Positions 6,702 through 12,543 of a stretch of 13,915 bases of DNA are shown one piece after another. Below the pieces are notes generated by a model. The model did no database searches, was not told the DNA's origin, and saw only the letters and a program-made list of their open reading frames with translations. The stretch spans positions 1-13,915 of the forward strand of contig JAQBVH010000019.1 of the NCBI GenBank assembly GCA_027623615.1. Reading direction: 5' to 3'. The stretch comes from Planctomycetota bacterium (GTDB lineage Bacteria; Planctomycetota; UBA1135; GCA-002686595). The translations under genes and the position numbers were made by a program. Position 1 is the stretch's first letter. Every line of letters starts with the position of its first letter.

Positions 6702-7052
6702 ATGGCCAGGCGCATCGACTACTACTACCACCGCAAGAACTGAACGGGCTGCTCCCGCGCCGACGCCTTCCTCGAAGGGGTCGACGTCACCGTCCGTGAG
6801 ACGGTGGACGCCCGCAAGCAACGCTTCGCACCCGGGGACCTGGCGGAGCTCTTCGACGGCGCGACCAAGCTGGTCGCGATGAAGGGCAAGCAGCTCGAGA
6901 CCTTCGACTTGAGGTCGACCGCGGTCACCGACGAGGCGCTGCTCAAGGCCGTGCTCGGCCCCTCGGGCAACCTGCGCGCGCCGGCGATCAAGCAGGGCAA
7001 GACCTGGCTGGTCGGCTTCAACCCGGACGGCTTCCAGGAGGCCTTCGGGTAG
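6702..7052 (+). CDS. ArsC-family selenoprotein with in-frame TGA (Sec14)
   Basis: Read straight through the TGA at 6741-6743, this frame gives 116 residues. It starts at ATG 6702, with YYYHRKN before the TGA and TGCSRADAFLEG after it. This is the thioredoxin-like ArsC/Spx redox motif CxxC with its first cysteine replaced by selenocysteine: U-T-G-C, Sec14 and Cys17. The rest fits the family: a helix after the motif, LAELFDGATKLVAMKG (residues about 47-62), TDEALLKAVLGP, and the NLRAPAI segment carrying the cis-proline, then KTWLVGFN. I recall such ArsC-family (seleno)proteins from Planctomycetes. It is probably a thiol/selenol oxidoreductase in the cytoplasm; arsenate reduction is not shown. 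An ORF finder that stops at TGA reports only residues 35-116 from the GTG at 6804 and loses the active site. No selA, selB, selC or selD gene is in the window. Confidence 0.88.
6757..6787 (+). promoter_or_regulatory. SECIS-like stem-loop downstream of the Sec codon
   Basis: The stem begins 13 nt after the TGA: GCG (6757-6759) pairs with CGT (6785-6787), then a C-A mismatch, CGAC (6761-6764) with GTCG (6780-6783), a G-G mismatch, and CCTTC (6766-6770) with GAAGG (6774-6778), closing a CTC loop. Bacterial SECIS elements lie in the coding sequence just after the UGA at about this distance. The apical GGU and bulged U of the E. coli element are not visible, so position supports the call better than sequence does. 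Confidence 0.45.
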
Positions 7053-8491
7053 TGGCGCTCATCGCGAGACCACAGCAGCCCAGTTCGCGCGCGCGAGCTG
7101 GGCTGCTGTGCGTCCTTGGCCTGGCGTGCGTCGTGCCCTCGCGCTCCCAGGAGCCCGGTACCGAGGAGCAGACCCGCCCGAACTTCGTCCTGATCCTCGC
7201 GGACGACCTCGGCTACGGCGACCTCGCGTGCTACGGCAACTGGCACGTGCAGACGCCGCGCCTCGATCGGATGGCCGAGGAGGGCGTGCTGCTGACCAGC
7301 TTCTACGTGAACGCCTCGGTCTGCTCGCCGAGCCGCGCGGCGTTCCTGTCGGGCAAGTTCCCCGGACGCCTGGGCGTGCACGGCGTGCGCTGGGGCGACC
7401 CGGCCGCGGGTATGGGGCTGACCCCGGCGGAGACCGCGTGGCTACCCGACGTGCTCGCCAGGGCCGGCTACCGCACGGGCCACTTCGGCAAGTGGCACAT
7501 GGAGCACCAGGGCCAGGGCAAGGGGCCGGGCGCCTACGGGGTCGAGGATCATCGCACCACGGCCTCGGTCGGACCGGGCTGGGAGCGCGAGGACAACAGC
7601 TGGACCGCGCGGGCGGACGAGTTGATCTTCGACGAGGCGCTGCGCTTCCTTGCCTCTGCTGACGCGCGGCCGTTCTACCTCAACGTCTGGTCGCCCACGC
7701 CTCACACCCCGATCGCGCCGAGCCAGGAGCAGCTTGAGGTCGGGCACTACAAGAACATGTTGGCGAGCGGCGCCCTGGGCCCCCTCGAGGTGCCGACGCC
7801 GATGCGCCAGTACGGCTCCGCCGTCACCGAGCTCGACCGCAATGTGGGTCGCTTGCTCGACGCGCTCGACGAGCGCGGCCTCTCCGAGAACACGCTCGTC
7901 CTGTTCACCTCCGACAACGGCCCCGAGAACCTCGTGCCGCGCCGCAACGCGAGCGTGGGCAACGCCGGTCCGTTCCGTGGCCGCAAGCGCTCGCTCTACG
8001 ACGGCGGTGTGCGCATGCCGGCGCTCGTGCGCTGGCCGGGCAGCGTGCCCGCGAACGAGGTGCGCCACGATCTCGTCAGCGGCGTGGACTGGTTCGCGAC
8101 GGTCCTCGACCTTGCGCAGGTCGACCTGCCGGGCGAGGACCTGCTCGACGGCGACCGGGCGCCGGTGCTGTTCGGCGGCGAGGGCGGCCGCGCGCGGCCG
8201 CTCTACTGGGAGTACCGCTTCGACCAGGCCGGGATCATCCCGATCAATCGCTCGCCGATGCTGTCGTTGCGGCAGGGGAACTGGAAGCTGCTCATGAACC
8301 CCGACCGCAGCCGCGTCGAGCTCTACGACCTCGCGCGCGATCCGCTCGAGGTCGACAACGTGGCCTCCGCGCACCCCGACGAGGTGGAGCTGCTCTCAGC
8401 TTCCCTCATGGCGTTCCACCGGAGCCTGCCGCAGGGCCCGATCGCGCCTGAGGCCGGGCGCGTCTTCGACCCGCTGCCCTGGGAGAAGTAG
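7052..8491 (+). CDS. exported type I (Cys-type) sulfatase
   Basis: This 479-residue protein starts at GTG 7052, overlapping the previous stop by 1 nt (TAGTG). Residues 17-32 form a hydrophobic export signal. The mature part is a full alkaline-phosphatase-fold sulfatase: NFVLILADDLGYGD with metal ligands Asp51 and Asp52, the CSPSR motif with Cys91 to be converted to formylglycine, GHFGKWHM (143-150) with Lys147, SPTPHTP with His218, and FTSDNGPEN with Asp288 and Asn289. It should hydrolyse a sulfate ester, perhaps of a sulfated polysaccharide, outside the cytoplasm; the substrate cannot be read from sequence. Cys91 requires a formylglycine-generating enzyme or anaerobic maturase, neither seen here. 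A long hairpin lies in the signal-peptide codons. The next gene converges 3 nt away. Confidence 0.93.
   Translation: MALIARPQQPSSRARAGLLCVLGLACVVPSRSQEPGTEEQTRPNFVLILADDLGYGDLACYGNWHVQTPRLDRMAEEGVLLTSFYVNASVCSPSRAAFLSGKFPGRLGVHGVRWGDPAAGMGLTPAETAWLPDVLARAGYRTGHFGKWHMEHQGQGKGPGAYGVEDHRTTASVGPGWEREDNSWTARADELIFDEALRFLASADARPFYLNVWSPTPHTPIAPSQEQLEVGHYKNMLASGALGPLEVPTPMRQYGSAVTELDRNVGRLLDALDERGLSENTLVLFTSDNGPENLVPRRNASVGNAGPFRGRKRSLYDGGVRMPALVRWPGSVPANEVRHDLVSGVDWFATVLDLAQVDLPGEDLLDGDRAPVLFGGEGGRARPLYWEYRFDQAGIIPINRSPMLSLRQGNWKLLMNPDRSRVELYDLARDPLEVDNVASAHPDEVELLSASLMAFHRSLPQGPIAPEAGRVFDPLPWEK
7071..7110. other. long perfect inverted repeat in the sulfatase signal-peptide codons
   Basis: CACAGCAGCCCAG (7071-7083) pairs perfectly with CTGGGCTGCTGTG (7098-7110). 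The inner bases add T-G, T-A, C-G, G-C and C-G pairs, closing a GCGC loop, so the RNA stem reaches 18 bp. Three further outer pairs are possible across a one-base bulge. It begins 18 nt after the selenoprotein stop and overlaps sulfatase codons 7-20. It could be a terminator or attenuator between the two genes, or a translational control element. No T-run follows. Confidence 0.6.
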
Positions 8492-8518
8492 ACCTCAGTC
8501 GGTCTCGTGCGTGAGGTC
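8491..8518. terminator. possible bidirectional terminator at the sulfatase/GspG junction
   Basis: GACCTCA (8491-8497) and TGAGGTC (8512-8518) form a perfect 7-bp inverted repeat with a 14-nt loop. It spans the last base of the sulfatase stop codon, the 3-nt gap and the complement of the TGA stop and last codons of the convergent gene, where a bidirectional terminator is expected. There is no T-run. Confidence 0.35.
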
Positions 8519-8755
8519 GGAGTCCGCGCCGACCCCGCCGACCAGACCGTCCGCGCCGAGCGTGAACAGGCTGTACGGCCGCTCGTCACGGGGCCCGGCG
8601 TAGAAGTACCGCCGGCCCCAGGGATCCTCGGGGACCTTCGGGAGGTCGAGGTACGCAGCGCCGTTCTCGTCGCGAGCGACGAGCTCCCCGAGCCCGGTGG
8701 GGAACTCCCCGCCGTTGTTCAGGGCGTAGTGCAGGAGCGCGGACTCGAGCGCCAT
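8495..8755 (-). CDS. GspG-like pseudopilin C-terminal domain, downstream half of a frameshifted gene
   Basis: Counted from the ATG at 8755 this is 86 residues, but the same frame reads as protein-like sequence back to about 8869, where it joins the gene upstream (8800-9381) if one base is added. The sequence is the C-terminal part of GspG major pseudopilins: RARRGKARADLMALESALLH before and after the ATG, YALNNGGEFPTGLGELV, LPKVPEDPWGRRYFYAGP, then YSLFTLGADGLVGGVGADSD with the acidic calcium-type loop. The N-terminal pilin helix and its prepilin cleavage site are absent even after repairing the frame. The domain therefore appears as the tail of an exported protein rather than as a filament subunit. 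The ATG at 8755 is probably an internal methionine, not a real start. Confidence 0.75.
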   Translation of the reverse strand: MALESALLHYALNNGGEFPTGLGELVARDENGAAYLDLPKVPEDPWGRRYFYAGPRDERPYSLFTLGADGLVGGVGADSDLTHETD

Positions 8756-8799
8756 CAGGTCCGCCCGTGCCTTCCCTCGCCGCGCACGGTGGAGCTGAC

Positions 8800-9381
8800 T
8801 CAGCTCAGGCGCTGCGCCCGCGCGCGCGGTGGGGATGTGCTTCGAGAGGCGCGCCCACTGCTCGGGCTCCCCGGCGTGAGCAATGGGCCGACCGCGAGCA
8901 GGCCGTGACCGTCCTTGACCCCATAGGTCATCGAGATGCCGTCGGCCGCCCGGTTGAAGAGGCCCGCCTCGAGCTCGGTCGGCTCCGGCGCGCCGCTGTC
9001 AGTCTCGAAGGCCTTGTCGAGAGCCGCGAGGAGCTCGCGAGCGTCAGCAGCCTCGATCCCGTGCAGCTCCAATTGAGCATCGAACGGCAATAGTATTGCG
9101 ATGCCCTGCGCCACACGCACGGTCATGCGCAATCGGACCGGGAGCGTGAGCAGCTGCTCTAGGAAGCTCACGCCCAGTCTGGATTCGTCGCGCTGGGGAT
9201 CGATCGAGGCCCGCATCGCCCCCGGCAGATGCTGCGCAAGTCGCGCGAGTCCCCGGTCCTTGGGGTGCGCGAGGAGCACTTCGAAGCCTGCGAAGTAGGC
9301 GTCGAGGATGATGGGGTTCTCGTTGTCCTGTTGGGCCGGGGCAGCGAGCGTGGCGAGCAGGGCGATCGTGGGGGCGAACAT
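8800..9381 (-). CDS. exported protein of unknown function, upstream half of a frameshifted gene
   Basis: The ATG at 9381 opens a clear signal peptide (MFAPTIALLATLAAPAQQ) followed by a mixed alpha/beta region up to GHGLLAVGPLLTPG at residue 171. After that the frame turns to Ser/Arg/Pro-rich low-complexity sequence and stops at 8800. The shift falls in a run of four G on this strand (8869-8872). Adding one G continues the protein as EPEQWARLSKHIP and into the GspG-like tail, for a total of about 295 residues. The N-terminal region loosely resembles surface lipoprotein-like DUF3352 proteins, a weak impression only. It is the last gene of the minus-strand operon, 30 nt after the DUF309 gene. 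It may be a sequencing error, a real pseudogene or, least likely, programmed frameshifting. Confidence 0.7.
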   Translation of the reverse strand: MFAPTIALLATLAAPAQQDNENPIILDAYFAGFEVLLAHPKDRGLARLAQHLPGAMRASIDPQRDESRLGVSFLEQLLTLPVRLRMTVRVAQGIAILLPFDAQLELHGIEAADARELLAALDKAFETDSGAPEPTELEAGLFNRAADGISMTYGVKDGHGLLAVGPLLTPGSPSSGRASRSTSPPRARAQRLS

Positions 9382-9411
9382 GGTCTTCAGCCTACGCCCG
9401 TCGCCGGGGGA

Positions 9412-9924
9412 CTATTCGATCTCGAGCTGGATCCGGGGCCGCTCGTCAGCGGACTGTGGATCGGACGTGGCGAAGGCCCGGAACTTCCCGACGAACGGCT
9501 CGATCTCCAGGCCCATGAACTCGGGCCCTGCCACGCGCTCGACCCGCTCGAGGCGCCCGGTCCCGAGCTCCGCCAGCTTGGCCAGGCCGTTGGGCTGCCC
9601 CATCGGCACCTTCAACGAGGCGGCCGTGCACTGGATCAAACCCTGCAGGAAATCCGCCAGCAGGTCGTCGACCTTGGCCGGGTGCCAGAGCCCCTCCCAG
9701 GCCTCGTGGGCTTCCCAAAGGTAGCCGTGGTTGTAGAGGTCGACGCCGTACAGGTACTCCTCGTTCGTGCGCCAGCCCTCGGCCGGCAGGTAGGGCTGGG
9801 CCGGCTCCGGCTCGCCGGTGTAGGAGTGACCGTCCGGCTGGCGCGTCGGATGGGGGTCGCGGCCAGGCAGGAAGGCGTAGGCGGGGAAGGGGCGCTGCGG
9901 CGCGTAGCGCACGAGGTCCGTCAC
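9412..9924 (-). CDS. DUF309-family protein
   Basis: This encodes 170 residues from the GTG at 9924, which overlaps the metalloprotease stop as GTGA (4 nt), indicating translational coupling. The DUF309 core is clear at residues about 60-115: GVDLYNHGYLWEAHEAWEGL and the following W, then DFLQGLIQCTAASLKV. The family is a small all-helical protein of unknown function, with conserved His/Glu residues in the HEAWE motif that look like a metal or catalytic site. Residues 1-55 are a proline-rich extension with many aromatic residues. There is no signal peptide, so it is probably cytoplasmic although it sits between two genes for exported proteins. The much longer frame reaching 11604 is shadow sequence inside the metalloprotease gene. 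Confidence 0.85.
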   Translation of the reverse strand: MTDLVRYAPQRPFPAYAFLPGRDPHPTRQPDGHSYTGEPEPAQPYLPAEGWRTNEEYLYGVDLYNHGYLWEAHEAWEGLWHPAKVDDLLADFLQGLIQCTAASLKVPMGQPNGLAKLAELGTGRLERVERVAGPEFMGLEIEPFVGKFRAFATSDPQSADERPRIQLEIE

Positions 9925-12386
9925 GCGAAGATCTCCACCAGGAAGTCCACGAGTTGGACCCTCCCGTCGCGCACGAACACCCCCACGTGGGTGGCTCCCT
10001 CGAGCGGGTAGTCGAGCTCGGTCTCGACCGTCTCGCGGCCATCGACCGTGGCGAACACGCTCCCGTCCGGCTTCACGCGCACGACGAGCTCGGGGCTCGC
10101 GCCCTCGGCGACCTCCTCGTCCAGGAAGAGGGTCTCCCGAAACTTGAAGCGCGCGCTGCCCGCGCCGGAGTTGCGCAGCGACCAGACGCCGACGTGCCCG
10201 TCCTCGTCGATGCCGATCACGGTCCAGTCGGTCTCCATCGTGCCGGCGATGACGATGCCGTGGGCGATGCCGAGGTGGCGCTCTCCCTTGCGGACGAGCT
10301 TGGCGCGCACCTCGTACTCGCCCTCGATCGCGAGGCTCGTGTCGATCATCGCCATCGGCCGCACGCTCTCGAGGTGCACGCCGTCGCGCGCCACCTCGAA
10401 GCTCAGGGGCGGATCGGCGAAGGCGGTCTTCCAGGCGCCGCGCGGGCCTGCCACGGCCACGATGCGGCCGAGCAGCTTGCCGTCGGCCTTGGCCTGGGCG
10501 CGCAGCTCGCTGGCCAGCGCGGCCAGGTCGCCCTCGTCCGCCAGCGCCTGGGCGGCGGCCGAGGTCAACGTGTAGGCGCGCAGCACCATGTCGGGGTACT
10601 TGCGCCGGTAGTCCTCGATCAACCCCAGCATGCGCTGCGTGTGGGTCCGCGTGCGCGCCGAGGCGTTGCGCAGCGCGTAGTTCGATTTGTCGAGGTCCTT
10701 GAGGCGCCGCTCGAGGCCCGCGTACTCGTCCTCGCTCAGCTCGATGGCGCCCGCGTCGGCAGCGTTCAGGAGCTGTTCGATCATCGCCGCCGCCGTCTTC
10801 TTGCGGCCGAGCTGCTCCAGCACGGTCGCGAGCAGCTCGAGCACGTCCCGGCTGGGCGTCTCGGCGTCGATCTCCTTGCGCACGACCTCGAGCTCGCCGA
10901 GGGCGCGCAGGAGCAGGTCCTCCTCGGAGAGCTTCACCAGGCTGGCGCGCTCCGCGATGCCGTCCAGGGCAGCGAGGTAGCGCCGCGCCCGCGCCATGCG
11001 CCGCTCGCGGCGTGTGCCGACCGCGCCCTGGTGCAGGGGCAACACCTCCTCGAGGATCCACGCCTCCCAGTCGACGATGAACTCGTCCATCGTCGCGTGG
11101 CCGAGGGGCGAGTCCGGGCCCAGCATCACGTCCTCGAAGACCGCGAGGCCCTGGCCGTCGCCGCCCTTGTACTGCTCGAGCATCTCGAGGTAGTGGTTGC
11201 GGTAGGCGTACTCGAGCGTCTCCGGGTGTTCCCACTGCTGCAGGAAGTAGGCGAGTCCCCAACCGTGGTGGTAGTAGTTGCCCGGGTAGGAGCCGGGACC
11301 GGGGTGGGAGATGACCTCCCGCGGGCGCGGCCCGCGCCGCGGCTTGGCGGTCAGATCCGCGGCCAGGGCCATCAGGCGACCCCGCGCAGCGTCCGGCCAG
11401 AGCACCCGCCCGTCGACCATGACGGTCGTGCCCTCGAAGAAGCAGGCCGTGCCCTCGTTGATCCAGGCCGGCGTGCCGCCCCTGGCGAAGGTCGACATGA
11501 ACTGGTGGCTGCCCTCGTGGAGCAAGGTCAGCAGGGTCGAGTCGAGGGAGCCGCCGCGCGTGCGCGCGTCGTAGGCGTGGATCTCGGCCTGGCCCGGCGA
11601 CCACCAGCCCTGCACACCCGGGGAGGGCACGCCGCCCGGGTAGTTCCCCGCCATGTCGTCCCAGGTCGAGTGGACGTGGATCGTGACCCGGCGCTCGGGG
11701 GCCTCGCCGAGGTCACCGTCGAAGTAGATCTGGACGAAGCCGTCGAAGATGTCCTCGACGGTGATCGCGAGCAGATCTACCACCTCGGGCTCGAGGTCAC
11801 AGATCAACGTGTAGTGGTTGGTCTCGACGATGAGCTCGGGCCATACGCCGTCCTCGGCGCGCCCGCCTCCGCTCGCCGCGTCGAGGTCCACCTCGAGGTC
11901 GGCCAGCTGGATGCGTTCGACGGCTGCGCGCGCCTCGTCGAGGGCCTTGCCCGTCGCGAGGGGCAGGACGCGCAGGTAGAGCTCGAGGGCACGCTCGGGT
12001 TGGTCGCTGTCCTCCAGTCGCTCCGCGGCGCGGCCCAGGTCGCGCACGAGCCCGGCGATCATCCCCCCGCGCTTCTTGGCCAGGGAGTCGATCTTGGCCA
12101 GAGCCTTCTCGGCCCGGGAGGCGGAGCGCTTGTCGCCCTCGTGGGTGTAGGCGAGCAGCGCCTGGTCCAGCCAGTGGGCGGCCTCGTCGTCGCGCTCGAG
12201 CTCGGCCAGGGCCTGGCCGTAGAGCTCGGCCGCGAAGCCGTCGGCGGCATGGCGCCGCAGGTGATCGGTGAGCAGCTCGACCGCACCGCTCGCGTCGTCG
12301 GCCTCGAGCAGGGCTTGGGCGCGATCGTGTACGTCGTCGGGAGCGGCGACGAGCGGGAGGAGCAGGGGGAGGCAGGAGAGCGACAT
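9921..12386 (-). CDS. secreted HEXXH metalloprotease (peptidase-MA/DUF1570-like) with C-terminal beta domain
   Basis: This encodes 821 residues from the ATG at 12386, chosen because a signal peptide (MSLSCLPLLLPLVAAP) begins there; the ATG at 12464 only adds a polar leader. Residues about 20-160 are helical and TPR-like. The peptidase core follows: a conserved ETNHYTLICD strand, then LLHEGSHQF, with zinc ligands His290 and His294 and catalytic Glu291, and WINEGTACFFEG with Glu311 as the third ligand, as in gluzincins of the peptidase-MA/DUF1570 type. Residues about 440-640 are mostly helical. Residues about 680-821 are beta-rich (for example VGVWSLRNSGAG, DGSVFATVDGRE, HVGVFVRDGRVQL) and resemble concanavalin-like or DUF1080-type modules that may bind carbohydrate. 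It should act outside the cytoplasm; the substrate is unknown. It heads the operon with the DUF309 and GspG-tailed genes. Confidence 0.82.
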   Translation of the reverse strand: MSLSCLPLLLPLVAAPDDVHDRAQALLEADDASGAVELLTDHLRRHAADGFAAELYGQALAELERDDEAAHWLDQALLAYTHEGDKRSASRAEKALAKIDSLAKKRGGMIAGLVRDLGRAAERLEDSDQPERALELYLRVLPLATGKALDEARAAVERIQLADLEVDLDAASGGGRAEDGVWPELIVETNHYTLICDLEPEVVDLLAITVEDIFDGFVQIYFDGDLGEAPERRVTIHVHSTWDDMAGNYPGGVPSPGVQGWWSPGQAEIHAYDARTRGGSLDSTLLTLLHEGSHQFMSTFARGGTPAWINEGTACFFEGTTVMVDGRVLWPDAARGRLMALAADLTAKPRRGPRPREVISHPGPGSYPGNYYHHGWGLAYFLQQWEHPETLEYAYRNHYLEMLEQYKGGDGQGLAVFEDVMLGPDSPLGHATMDEFIVDWEAWILEEVLPLHQGAVGTRRERRMARARRYLAALDGIAERASLVKLSEEDLLLRALGELEVVRKEIDAETPSRDVLELLATVLEQLGRKKTAAAMIEQLLNAADAGAIELSEDEYAGLERRLKDLDKSNYALRNASARTRTHTQRMLGLIEDYRRKYPDMVLRAYTLTSAAAQALADEGDLAALASELRAQAKADGKLLGRIVAVAGPRGAWKTAFADPPLSFEVARDGVHLESVRPMAMIDTSLAIEGEYEVRAKLVRKGERHLGIAHGIVIAGTMETDWTVIGIDEDGHVGVWSLRNSGAGSARFKFRETLFLDEEVAEGASPELVVRVKPDGSVFATVDGRETVETELDYPLEGATHVGVFVRDGRVQLVDFLVEIFA

Positions 12387-12465
12387 GGGAGCGTCGGCGC
12401 ACGATACCCGAGGGGCGGTCGGGCGTAACCCGGAGGGGACCTCGGGCTCTCTGGGACCGCACAAT

Positions 12466-12483
12466 CCCTACACGCCCTACACG
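12466..12483. repeat. two-copy 9-bp tandem repeat
   Basis: CCCTACACG occurs twice in a row, in the spacer between the secreted Met-rich protein gene and the metalloprotease gene. It is about 80-100 bp upstream of the metalloprotease start and directly beside the terminator hairpin. A regulator binding site is possible, but two copies of a 9-mer are weak evidence. Confidence 0.4.
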
Positions 12484-12485
12484 CA

Positions 12486-12523
12486 CCGAGGGGGCCGCGT
12501 TCCTCGGAGCACGGCCCCCTCGG
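12486..12523 (-). terminator. strong hairpin after the Met-rich secreted protein gene
   Basis: CCGAGGGGGCCG (12486-12497) pairs perfectly with CGGCCCCCTCGG (12512-12523), with a 14-nt loop that can pair further inside. On the minus strand it starts 20 nt after the stop at 12544 and lies upstream of the metalloprotease gene, so it separates the two transcription units. A T-run is missing, as at the other hairpins here. Confidence 0.6.
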
Positions 12524-12543
12524 GGTAGGTGGACCCTTCCGGA

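Noticed and set aside
6741..6743. Treating the TGA as a nonsense mutation or sequencing error.
   Set aside because: The TGA sits exactly at the catalytic Cys position, the frame is intact on both sides, and Sec at this site is known for the family. A TGC-to-TGA error remains possible but is less likely.
6691..6882. An ATG overlapping the pcp stop (ATGA) that opens a frame through the start of the selenoprotein gene.
   Set aside because: The product is Thr/Pro/Ser-rich with no family resemblance, while the frame from 6702 read through TGA matches the ArsC family on both sides.
9925..11604. The upstream part of a 730-residue minus-strand frame ending in the DUF309 protein.
   Set aside because: Only the last 170 residues look like protein. 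The rest is Arg/Gly/Pro-rich shadow sequence inside the metalloprotease gene, and the GTG at 9924 gives a proper coupled start.
9954..12428. An 824-residue plus-strand open frame antisense to the metalloprotease gene.
   Set aside because: It is rich in Val/Leu/Arg/Gly/His repeats with no domain motif, whereas the minus strand carries a signal peptide and the HEXXH motif. Long antisense frames are common in GC-rich genes.
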